A stretch of 32,122 bases of DNA from a virus. The notes beneath the pieces are model-generated. The model ran no database searches. It saw only the letters and a program-made list of their open reading frames with translations, and was not told the DNA's origin. Shown here piece by piece: positions 7,113 through 13,242 of this stretch. Numbering within the stretch: position 1 is the first letter of the stretch; each line of letters opens with the position of its first letter. The DNA lies in the IMG/VR virus record IMGVR_UViG_3300049491_001218, positions 1-32,122 of that record. One strand, written 5' to 3'. A program made the translations under genes and the position numbers.

Positions 7113-7142
7113 GGAGCGGTTTAACCGCCGCTCCTTTATTTT
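7113..7142 (+). terminator. Intrinsic terminator closing the structured RNA
   Basis: GGAGCGG (7113-7119) pairs perfectly with CCGCTCC (7128-7134) around an 8-nt loop, and TTTATTTT follows. It sits between same-direction genes, so it marks the 3' end of the untranslated RNA rather than of an operon of proteins. The next gene begins 14 nt later. Confidence 0.75.
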
Positions 7143-7156
7143 AAGAAACATATACA

Positions 7157-7450
7157 ATGAATAAAAGAACAATTCTAGTAGATATAGAAAACAAAAATCA
7201 TACTGGCTATGATGCTAAGGCAGCTCTATGGGCAGGCCAGATACGTAACTACCATTGTGAAGATTTAGAGGAAGCAGAGCGGGCATTGCTCTTTTATTTA
7301 AAAAGCATTAAAAAGAATGGCCAACTGCAACCACATGAGCATTTCAAAACAATATGGGCTAATGACAGACAAAGCTTTGAGCTGCACAGAATAGATATTG
7401 TAGGTAAAGGGGGTTCTATCAGGCTGATAGCAACTATAAAATACAAATAA
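7157..7450 (+). CDS. Unknown protein, 97 aa
   Basis: I do not recognise the family. It is mixed in composition, with a central helical, acidic stretch (CEDLEEAERALLFYLKSI, about 33-50) and short beta-like segments at both ends (RTILVDIENK; SIRLIATIKYK). No signal peptide or membrane segment is visible. It begins 14 nt after the terminator of the structured RNA, so its transcription must come from read-through or a promoter I cannot identify. The start is preceded by AAGAAACATATACA. Confidence 0.7.
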   Translation: MNKRTILVDIENKNHTGYDAKAALWAGQIRNYHCEDLEEAERALLFYLKSIKKNGQLQPHEHFKTIWANDRQSFELHRIDIVGKGGSIRLIATIKYK

Positions 7451-7455
7451 CATAC

Positions 7456-7665
7456 ATGGAAATAACCAGAGAAATAGAGTTTAATCTACTCACCATCGTG
7501 TATCTGAAAACCGACCGTGACCAGCTACCTCGCATGTTGACGGGCGTATTGGTGAAGCCGCACACAGTGCTATATGAACTGGTATTAGGCAGCGAAACCA
7601 GCTTTCACGAAGGATATGAAATATCAGCTACGGTTGATATGGTAATGAAACTAAATAGTATATAA
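7456..7665 (+). CDS. Unknown small protein, 69 aa
   Basis: A short protein with beta-rich character (EIEFNLLTIVYLKT; GVLVKPHTVLYELVLG) and no recognised motif. It starts 5 nt after the previous stop and ends 3 nt before the next start, so it is almost certainly part of one tightly packed early/middle transcript. Function is unknown. Confidence 0.68.
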   Translation: MEITREIEFNLLTIVYLKTDRDQLPRMLTGVLVKPHTVLYELVLGSETSFHEGYEISATVDMVMKLNSI

Positions 7666-7668
7666 AAA

Positions 7669-8076
7669 ATGCCGACCGTAAAAAGCAAAAAATACCCTCC
7701 GCCTACTACCGTTGGTGAGCTTGAAAACATCTTACTAAAGCTCGCTATAGACATTCCATTTGGCTTTCGCAATCAGCCAGCGCAGGAGCTGTGGTTGACA
7801 AAGCACGAAGATGGTCAGGTGTTTTTGTCATTTTGCGAAGCAGAAGATAGCCAGCGAGAGCTTGCGGCCATTAACCAAGCCAAGCAAGAGCTTGACAACC
7901 TGATGAAGTATGCGAAGGCAATGCGCCAAGCGCAAATAACCTATTTTAGGAATAGAAACAACGACAACTTTGACAGGCTGAAGCTTTTGGAAGATTCTAA
8001 GAAAGCTGAAAAGCAATTTGATGCATATATTGAGGCTCTAGCCAAGCCATTAATAAACCAATCACAACTTTTTTAA
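7669..8076 (+). CDS. Unknown helical protein, 135 aa
   Basis: The N-terminus is basic and proline-rich (MPTVKSKKYPPPTTVGELE). Residues about 58-125 form a long charged helical stretch likely to be a coiled coil (DSQRELAAINQAKQELDNLM and onward). No catalytic motif is visible. It precedes the RecA-like ATPase by 18 nt and so may be an accessory factor in the same replication-related group. I do not recognise the family. Confidence 0.7.
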   Translation: MPTVKSKKYPPPTTVGELENILLKLAIDIPFGFRNQPAQELWLTKHEDGQVFLSFCEAEDSQRELAAINQAKQELDNLMKYAKAMRQAQITYFRNRNNDNFDRLKLLEDSKKAEKQFDAYIEALAKPLINQSQLF

Positions 8077-8094
8077 TATATATATAAACATAAC

Positions 8095-8733
8095 ATGAGC
8101 AGATCAATTGGAATCACCGACTTCTTAAACAAGCGGTTTGACTATTACCCACTGGAGGGAAATTGGAAGCAAACCCTTGGAGTGCCTGAAAAGAATTTTA
8201 GGATGATCGTTTACGGACATCCTGGTAATGGAAAAACAGAGTTTTGCATACAGATGGCTAAGATGATGGCTAAACACTGCAAAGTGTACTTCAATAGCTT
8301 TGAGCAAGGCATAAGTAAAAGCCTACAAGATGCGCTTATCAGGAACGAAATGCATGAGGTAAGTGGCCGCGTAATGTTTGGCGACAAAGAAAGCTTTGAT
8401 GAAATGATAGCTAGGCTGAAGGGTAAAAATAGCCCTAAAGTTGTGTTCATTGACAGCCGAGACTATTTAAACCTTACTGACCAGCAATTCAAAAAACTGA
8501 TAGAGCTTTTCCCTCGCAAAAGCTTTGTAATTATTTGCTGGGAGCTGGCTCAAAAGCCACGCGGACAATATGCCAAGGCTATCGAATATATGTGCGATAT
8601 TAAAGTACATGTAAAGGGTTTTCGCGCCTACCCAAGAAGCAGGTTTGGCGGCAATTTGCCCTTTGTTATTTGGGATAAGCCCACCAATGTAAGTGTAGCA
8701 AATGACCTGTTTAATCAACCTCAGCGAGCATGA
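8095..8733 (+). CDS. RecA/KaiC-like P-loop ATPase
   Basis: This 212-residue protein has Walker A GHPGNGKTE (41-49, Lys47-Thr48) and a hydrophobic strand ending in acid, KVVFIDS, as Walker B. The segment KVYFNSFEQG after the P-loop helix resembles the RecA/RadA/DnaB core, where a Glu after the second strand acts in catalysis. It is compact, with no zinc finger or helicase lid I can identify. Likely roles are single-strand DNA handling or helicase loading in phage replication. Its stop overlaps the next start (ATGA), so the two products are probably coupled. Confidence 0.82.
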   Translation: MSRSIGITDFLNKRFDYYPLEGNWKQTLGVPEKNFRMIVYGHPGNGKTEFCIQMAKMMAKHCKVYFNSFEQGISKSLQDALIRNEMHEVSGRVMFGDKESFDEMIARLKGKNSPKVVFIDSRDYLNLTDQQFKKLIELFPRKSFVIICWELAQKPRGQYAKAIEYMCDIKVHVKGFRAYPRSRFGGNLPFVIWDKPTNVSVANDLFNQPQRA

Positions 8734-9146
8734 AAACTACTTATGTAATAGAGCTAAAACATACACAAGGGCGTTTCATTGTGACCTATGAAAAGGGCGT
8801 GATGTATCAGCAAACTAATGAGACCAACCTAGATGTGCATGGTTTAGCACATGCGTTAAGCTTAATTCCGCTAAACGAAGAAGCTTTAAAACTGCTGGCT
8901 AAAGGCAAAAACAACATATACCCAGTTGCGCAAGATTTGAGCTTTGAAGCATTCTGGAAAAAATACAACTATAAAGTGGGCAAGAAGACTCGCGCTGAAG
9001 TATTGTGGAAGTGTATGCCTGATGAGTTAAAGCAACTAGCAATGGCTGGCGTAGATGCTTACAATAAATGGCTCATGGGGCGAAGCGTAGAGAAAGCCTA
9101 CCCTGAAACCTACCTCGCACAACGCAGATGGGAAAATGAATTTTAA
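8730..9146 (+). CDS. Replication accessory protein with replisome-organiser-like C-terminus
   Basis: The first 65 residues are unfamiliar. The second half (FWKKYNYKVGKKTRAEVLW... through AYPETYLAQRRWENEF, about 74-138) matches a C-terminal module common at the ends of phage replication initiators and replisome organisers. Here it appears without the usual winged-helix part. The gene overlaps the RecA-like ATPase by 4 nt, which fits a role in recruiting or loading that ATPase. Cofunction is inferred from context. Confidence 0.65.
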   Translation: MKTTYVIELKHTQGRFIVTYEKGVMYQQTNETNLDVHGLAHALSLIPLNEEALKLLAKGKNNIYPVAQDLSFEAFWKKYNYKVGKKTRAEVLWKCMPDELKQLAMAGVDAYNKWLMGRSVEKAYPETYLAQRRWENEF

Positions 9147-9173
9147 CAACTATTTAAACCCAATTTAAACAAC

Positions 9174-9527
9174 ATGCAAATATTATTTACTGGGGAAGAT
9201 AAAACCCTGAAACTAGACCTAGCTGATGCCGATGGCAATGTGCTGAATTATGCCGACTTGGATGATATGAAAGTGATTGCTACCATAAACAGAATAGTGG
9301 TAGCAAAGTACAGCAAAGAACCATTGGCGGGTTTTGATGATATAACCATAGGTGATAATGCACATCAGGCGCAAATATTGCTCACCCGCCAGCAAACTTC
9401 CACCTTCAGCACAGGTATGCTGCGCCTGCAAATTGATATGATAATAACAGATGCTGACTTTAACGCAGGCAGGCTTGATAGCCAAGAGGCTGAGGTATTT
9501 GAAGTAAAGAAAGGAACACACTCATGA
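9174..9527 (+). CDS. Probable fibre/baseplate adaptor, 117 aa
   Basis: The protein is beta-rich, with alternating segments such as [20 protein letters not shown] and [15 protein letters not shown], reminiscent of the N-terminal attachment domain of baseplate upper proteins (BppU-like). I cannot confirm the family. It overlaps the collagen-like gene by 4 nt (ATGA), so the two are probably made together. It would anchor the fibre, but its place in the early/middle block, far from the tail genes, is unusual. Confidence 0.6.
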   Translation: MQILFTGEDKTLKLDLADADGNVLNYADLDDMKVIATINRIVVAKYSKEPLAGFDDITIGDNAHQAQILLTRQQTSTFSTGMLRLQIDMIITDADFNAGRLDSQEAEVFEVKKGTHS

Positions 9528-10420
9528 TAGTAGTACACACGTCTCCGAAAAATAAAGTGGTAGCTAGAACGGCTGAACAGGTGGAGGTGGTAACTGCGCT
9601 GGCGGTTGGAGCGCAAGGTAACACAGGAGCTACTGGAGCGCAAGGCATTCAAGGACTCAAAGGTGATACTGGTAACACAGGAGCTACTGGAGCGCAAGGC
9701 ATTCAAGGACTCAAAGGTGATACTGGTAACACAGGAGCTACTGGAGCGCAAGGCATTCAAGGACTGAAGGGAGACAAAGGTGATACTGGCAACACTGGAG
9801 CAACTGGAGCGCAAGGCATTCAGGGTAATGCGGGCGCAGATGGCAAAACCATTCTAAACGGCTCAGGCGCACCTAGCAGTGGCCTTGGCTCTAATGGAGA
9901 TTTTTATATTGACACCGACGCTAAGATATTTTATGGTCCCAAAGCTGTGGGCGCATGGCCTGCTGGCACACCTATAGGAAACCCTGTGCTAGCTCAAAAC
10001 GCTTCCGCCATTTCGGTTGGAGCTGTCACAACTAACCAAACTCTTGCAACTATAACAATACCTGCAGGAAGGCTAAGTGTTGGCGACAGCATAGAGGTAA
10101 CCTATATATGGAGTGCTAATAATAATGCCAATTCAAAATCACCAAACTTGTACATAAATGGAACAGTAGGCCCTGTGCAAAATGATAGCCTAGCTAACAA
10201 CCAGTACCTGCAAAAGATTGTGATATTCAAAGTTGTTTCATCAGTATTGCTAAGGTGTGTATCGCTGGCTAACTCTAGCTATACATCCACATCAGGCAAC
10301 CCTAGCAACTGCACTGTGAATATTGCTAACGCCATTACTATTGACTTTAAAGGCCAAAAAGCCGTGGCTGGAGACACCCTGACTCTGGAGCATTACGCAG
10401 TAAAAATTATTAAAGCTTAA
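9524..10420 (+). CDS. Collagen-like fibre protein
   Basis: A short N-terminal segment (about 30 residues) precedes a Gly-X-Y stretch (about 32-108) built of units such as [18 protein letters not shown], then a linker typical of phage fibres ([22 protein letters not shown]) and a beta-rich C-terminal head of about 150 residues ending at 298. Collagen-like repeats form trimeric rods in phage tail fibres, and the head probably binds a surface or is a trimerisation tip. It is coupled to the preceding 117-residue gene. Placement between replication and GemA-like genes, away from the tail module, is odd and suggests a cargo cassette. Confidence 0.82.
   Translation: MIVVHTSPKNKVVARTAEQVEVVTALAVGAQGNTGATGAQGIQGLKGDTGNTGATGAQGIQGLKGDTGNTGATGAQGIQGLKGDKGDTGNTGATGAQGIQGNAGADGKTILNGSGAPSSGLGSNGDFYIDTDAKIFYGPKAVGAWPAGTPIGNPVLAQNASAISVGAVTTNQTLATITIPAGRLSVGDSIEVTYIWSANNNANSKSPNLYINGTVGPVQNDSLANNQYLQKIVIFKVVSSVLLRCVSLANSSYTSTSGNPSNCTVNIANAITIDFKGQKAVAGDTLTLEHYAVKIIKA
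9617..9826. repeat. 54-bp tandem repeats in the collagen-like gene
   Basis: The first two units (9617-9670 and 9671-9724) are identical over 54 bp. The third (9725-9787) carries 9 extra bp, coding for one further GDK triplet, and a fourth diverged partial unit starts at 9788. Each unit encodes six Gly-X-Y triplets. Exact identity of neighbouring units points to recent duplication, and copy number may vary without changing frame. Confidence 0.92.
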
Positions 10421-10434
10421 ACCAAACTATAAAG

Positions 10435-10584
10435 ATGAAATACTTATTAATAAACCAAGACACCAATGAAGGCACTTATTTACAAGAATTACCTGCTGAA
10501 ATACTTACAAATACACGTGTATTTGTAAGTGAGGACGAAGGTGAAACATATACTGAAATTCAATTGACTAATGACGGTAACTAA
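10435..10584 (+). CDS. Small acidic protein, 49 aa
   Basis: The frame runs from ATG at 10435 to TAA at 10582-10584 and encodes an acidic protein (MKYLLINQDTNEGTYLQELP... ending QLTNDGN). It overlaps the GemA-like gene by 14 nt and follows the fibre gene by 14 nt, fitting the packing of the operon. A perfect 28-bp palindrome lies within it. I do not recognise the family; the fluent amino-acid pattern supports translation. Confidence 0.6.
   Translation: MKYLLINQDTNEGTYLQELPAEILTNTRVFVSEDEGETYTEIQLTNDGN
10503..10530. promoter_or_regulatory. 28-bp perfect palindrome
   Basis: Positions 10503-10516 (ACTTACAAATACAC) and 10517-10530 (GTGTATTTGTAAGT) are exact reverse complements with no spacer. The right arm ends in TTTGTAAGT, the same nine bases that occur at 892-900 in the early operator/promoter region. 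It could be a dimer binding site, a cruciform, or an RNA hairpin that affects the downstream genes. No function is shown by sequence. Confidence 0.55.
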
Positions 10585-10969
10585 GCCCCAGATAAAGATC
10601 ATCCAAACAATTATCAGTTCCTTAAAAATACAGGATCAGAAGGAAGAGCTGTGCGCCCAGGTGAGCGGTGGTAGAACTACACATGTAAGCGAGCTTTTGT
10701 CTTTGGAAGCCTTGCAACTCATCAATCACTTAAATACCCTTTCAAAAGAGGCTTATAGCCCATCAGACAGGATGCGCAAAAAGATATTTTCATTTTGCTA
10801 CGATATGAAAATGACTAAGGGCGGCAAAGCGGATAAGGCAGCTATATATAAATTAGTGGCTAAAAAGGGCTATTTGAATAAGCCTTTAAATGCCTACACA
10901 GAAAAGGAGCTGCCTACATTGGTTACTCAGATTGAACGCATCAGAGACCATTATTTAAGCAAAAAATGA
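10571..10969 (+). CDS. GemA-like (Mu gp16-type) regulatory protein
   Basis: This 132-residue protein has an N-terminal segment beginning KPQIKIIQTIISSLKIQDQKE, a central GGRTTHVSELLSLEALQLI unit, MRKKIFSFCYDMKM, and a C-terminal helix with NAYTEKELPTLVTQIERI. That order resembles the DUF1018/GemA proteins of Mu-like phages, which are linked to modulation of host genes and DNA relaxation. The match is from pattern memory and could be a sister family. Its stop overlaps the following start (ATGA). Confidence 0.6.
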   Translation: MTVTKPQIKIIQTIISSLKIQDQKEELCAQVSGGRTTHVSELLSLEALQLINHLNTLSKEAYSPSDRMRKKIFSFCYDMKMTKGGKADKAAIYKLVAKKGYLNKPLNAYTEKELPTLVTQIERIRDHYLSKK

Positions 10970-11286
10970 AGATAGCCATTAAGCTCTCACTAAGCCAAGC
11001 GCAGCAGCTTGAAATATTGATTAGCAACGGCCTCGCTGAAATGCCTGAGCGTGGAAGCGACCGCATAAAATCAATGGTAATGAGCTTGATGGGTGAGCTT
11101 CAAATTAAGATAGCTCGCAGCTTGGTAGTGCCGCAAAAGCAATATAGAATGACGCTCAGCTTTGCTTGCGCGCAGGCTTTGGTGGTCGCCATAGAGTACG
11201 GCTATATCTTTGCGTTGCCTGAAGATATATATGCGCAAAATGTACTCACCTCTACCCATAACTACCTACACCAAAAAACCGCATGA
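10966..11286 (+). CDS. Unknown protein, 106 aa
   Basis: A largely helical protein (KIAIKLSLSQAQQLEILISN; DRIKSMVMSLMGELQIKIAR) with a C-terminal half containing alternating helical segments and no recognised motif. It overlaps the GemA-like gene by 4 nt, and the small HTH gene starts 3 nt after it. Its position in this regulatory cluster is the only clue to function. Confidence 0.7.
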   Translation: MKIAIKLSLSQAQQLEILISNGLAEMPERGSDRIKSMVMSLMGELQIKIARSLVVPQKQYRMTLSFACAQALVVAIEYGYIFALPEDIYAQNVLTSTHNYLHQKTA

Positions 11287-11289
11287 CCA

Positions 11290-11466
11290 ATGACCAGAAC
11301 AGAAAAGCTTCAGCTCAGAAATGATAAAATAAAACAAGCCTATAGAGGCATGTCATCAGTGCGCGAGTACAACGTGCAAAAATACACGCATGAATACATC
11401 TGTGAAAAATTGGCTGCAAAATATTACCTTGCCGCCTCAACGATTGAAAGAATTGTAACCTTATAA
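11290..11466 (+). CDS. Small HTH protein, candidate late activator
   Basis: The 58-residue frame begins at the second of two close ATGs; the first (11283) is in another frame and stops after 13 codons. The C-terminal half (EYICEKLAAKYYLAASTIERIV, residues 35-56) has the shape of a helix-turn-helix: helix, AKYYLAAS turn, recognition helix STIERIV. In Mu the middle/late activators Mor and C act from the corresponding place, just before late genes. I propose, without proof, that this protein activates the divergent late promoters near 18.3-18.4 kb. It follows the previous stop by 3 nt. Confidence 0.65.
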   Translation: MTRTEKLQLRNDKIKQAYRGMSSVREYNVQKYTHEYICEKLAAKYYLAASTIERIVTL

Positions 11467-11470
11467 TTAA

Positions 11471-11875
11471 ATGAAAAAAATATATATAATCATAGTCTTA
11501 TTCTTAGTAGGATGCACCAAAAAAGGCGCAGTGACCAACACAGTGACTAATACGGTAACGAATGTGTGCAAGCAGACAGAGATACTAACCTACGATGGCA
11601 CGGGTACCTATACTGGAAAATACCAGCGATTTTACACCAATAAAGTATTGGATAGTGTAATCAACTATCAAGGTAACGGTTTAACTTTAATAACTATATA
11701 TGAAAGTACCCCTTCTGGAGAAAGAAAAGGAGTATTCTATGACCAAAACAGGGTGAAAACAGGGGGATATACGCTTGAAAAAGTGGATGTAAATGGAAAT
11801 ACGGTTGAATTATCATCATACAATCAAGATGGTAAACTTAACTTTCGCCAGATTATCACTTACAAATGCGACTGA
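11471..11875 (+). CDS. Predicted lipoprotein
   Basis: A lipoprotein signal is clear: Met-Lys-Lys, a hydrophobic core, and lipobox LVGC with Cys15. Mature residues about 20-31 form a Thr/Asn/Val repeat (AVTNTVTNTVTNVC), then a beta-rich domain with YDGTGTYTGKYQRF and similar turns. The start is 4 nt after the HTH gene. Phage-encoded lipoproteins often block superinfection or alter the envelope of the lysogen; an outer-membrane spanin is another possibility but the length and content do not suggest one. It is the last gene of the rightward early/middle block and is followed by a terminator. Confidence 0.75.
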   Translation: MKKIYIIIVLFLVGCTKKGAVTNTVTNTVTNVCKQTEILTYDGTGTYTGKYQRFYTNKVLDSVINYQGNGLTLITIYESTPSGERKGVFYDQNRVKTGGYTLEKVDVNGNTVELSSYNQDGKLNFRQIITYKCD

Positions 11876-11900
11876 TAATTTTTGAATGATGCTTTAAAAG

Positions 11901-11922
11901 CCTCCACACGGAGGTTTTTTTT
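11901..11922. terminator. Terminator between convergent blocks
   Basis: CCTCC (11901-11905) and GGAGG (11910-11914) form a short stem with an ACAC loop, followed by eight T (11915-11922). It ends the rightward early/middle transcript 25 nt after the lipoprotein gene. In the other direction the stem is followed by CTTTT, so it may also stop the leftward packaging transcript whose last gene ends here. Confidence 0.8.
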
Positions 11923-12439
11923 ATGGTATTACATCTGGTATAATTTTCTGCCCTACATTCTGAAGATTGATCCGCACAGGCTTCGCAGAATTATCGGTAA
12001 GCGTGGCTTTAAACCCGATTGAATTACTATATAAATTCGTGTATTCATGATCGAACTCGTTATCAGCGCGCTTGATAGAGCTAAAGTAATTGTCCTTGGT
12101 GTAGCCATGTAGCGCTTGAAACACTAAGTCAAGCATGTTTAAATGCTCCAGTCCACGATTGCGAGCCTCCACCGTCTCTTGCGATGACACCTCGGCCATG
12201 TTTTCGGTAGCTACTATTATGCTAAAGGACAGGTCACCTCGCTGCACAAACCTACCTGAAGACTTCCAGGATATAGGTGAAAAAGCCACGAAAGCGGCAG
12301 GTAATTGAAACGGCAAAGCTTCATCATCTTGCTCACCTTTCATGTCTAATTGGTAGTTCCATAGATCAATATGTTTTAGTCCTGGTACTTTGGCCTGAAG
12401 CCGCTCCAAAATGTCGGTGTAGAATGTGGTTAGTATCAT
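11921..12439 (-). CDS. Probable tail-completion protein (Mu gp37-like)
   Basis: This 172-residue protein has an N-terminal helical segment (ILTTFYTDILERLQAKVPGLKHIDLWNYQLD) and a beta-rich body (LPAAFVAFSPISWK; RGDLSFSIIVATE). The outline fits small neck/tail-terminator proteins such as the Mu gp37 group. It is the last gene of the leftward packaging block, one base after the gpG-like gene, the usual place for a neck or tail-completion protein. Family naming is tentative; a structural role is likely. Confidence 0.6.
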   Translation of the reverse strand: MILTTFYTDILERLQAKVPGLKHIDLWNYQLDMKGEQDDEALPFQLPAAFVAFSPISWKSSGRFVQRGDLSFSIIVATENMAEVSSQETVEARNRGLEHLNMLDLVFQALHGYTKDNYFSSIKRADNEFDHEYTNLYSNSIGFKATLTDNSAKPVRINLQNVGQKIIPDVIP

Positions 12440-12440
12440 G

Positions 12441-13148
12441 TTATTCGTTTATTGACTGGTTAAAAATACGATCTAAGGTATCACCCACATAGGTGTCAAT
12501 GCGGTTTAATAGTGGGGCTGTGGTAATCATAAATGGCCGCGCCTTTAACCGCACCTTACGGCTATGCGGTTTGACACGAATGGACCCAGATTTTTGCTTG
12601 ACGGTTTTTTGTCCGTAGCCCTTAGCTCTGTGCATGGTGTCCTTGATGCGTTTATGAAGTCGCTGGGCTGTTTTAGATTTTCCGCGACCTGCTTTGTGCA
12701 GGCTGTTTAAGTGATCGCGCATTTTTATCACCTTTGTTTGATAAGCAATCTTTCGGCCAGCGGATACTTTGCGCCTTACAGACACAGTGTGCGAAGAATA
12801 GCGGTGACGTGTGTGTGCCTTCACTTGCACTGTGCCTTCAAAGCCCTCATTGTGCGCTTGCGCATAAGGCACATTGGTTACCACCCTTGCCTCGTTTTGG
12901 TTGGCTGCTGGGCGTAGTGACCGTTTAAGCCTGCCTGACTTTACCAGTACACCTCGCGAGCTTCCACCATCACCCTTGCGCTTAGCCCATTTAATGCGCC
13001 CGCCCGCATCGCCCTCGTAGCCACCCTCTCTAAAGTTTTCTTTGAAAGTGTTCGCGGCCATCACGCTCACAACTGTCGTTAGCTCCTGTCTAAATTTGCG
13101 ATACTTTTTGGCTATATCGCCAAATGGGTGAGGGAATTGTTTGGACAT
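12441..13148 (-). CDS. Phage virion morphogenesis protein (Mu gpG / P2 gpS type)
   Basis: This 235-residue basic protein contains the hallmarks of the tail-completion/virion morphogenesis family: a long N-terminal helix, a WAKRK region with KSGRLKRSLR (about 54-78), and VTNVPYAQAHNEGF (about 90-103). It carries a very basic C-terminal portion (GQKTVKQKSGSIRVKPHSRK), longer than in Mu gpG. The family joins heads to tails and helps complete the tail. It lies downstream of the portal-MuF gene, matching the order in Mu. The 94-bp gap upstream (13149-13242) has no gene. Confidence 0.85.
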   Translation of the reverse strand: MSKQFPHPFGDIAKKYRKFRQELTTVVSVMAANTFKENFREGGYEGDAGGRIKWAKRKGDGGSSRGVLVKSGRLKRSLRPAANQNEARVVTNVPYAQAHNEGFEGTVQVKAHTRHRYSSHTVSVRRKVSAGRKIAYQTKVIKMRDHLNSLHKAGRGKSKTAQRLHKRIKDTMHRAKGYGQKTVKQKSGSIRVKPHSRKVRLKARPFMITTAPLLNRIDTYVGDTLDRIFNQSINE

Positions 13149-13242
13149 TGTCTTATATTTGCATTGTTATACGGAGGTTAGGTAGTCTTAGCTGTGCGAT
13201 TATGAAGCAATGATAGCGCAGTAGCTCGGATGGGCAGGCTGC

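Larger units (their letters stand above)
6734..7142 (+). ncRNA. Structured untranslated region with a tRNA-like fold
   Basis: The 432-nt gap between genes (6725-7156) has no credible gene but dense secondary structure. In order: a minihelix with T-loop TTCGATT (6757-6763; 7-bp stem 6750-6756/6764-6770) coaxial with TCCCT/AGGGA (6734-6738/6771-6775); a TGCCC/GGGCA hairpin (6827-6831/6841-6845); a tRNA-like domain (6850-7003); CAAC-GAAA-GTTG (7011-7022); TGCGC/GCGCA with a GTGAT loop (7026-7040); a second TGCCC/GGGCA pair (7067-7071/7101-7105) enclosing GCGA-GGT-TCGC; and a terminator. I infer one discrete RNA; its 5' end is not defined by sequence. Confidence 0.6.

Noticed and set aside
9365-9814. 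Leftward frame of 149 residues opposite the collagen repeats
   Set aside because: Composition is a mirror of the repeats ([13 protein letters not shown] units); it is a shadow of the 54-bp tandem repeats.
9617-9826. CRISPR-like direct repeats
   Set aside because: The repeats are contiguous, in frame and code for Gly-X-Y triplets, with no spacers or cas genes.
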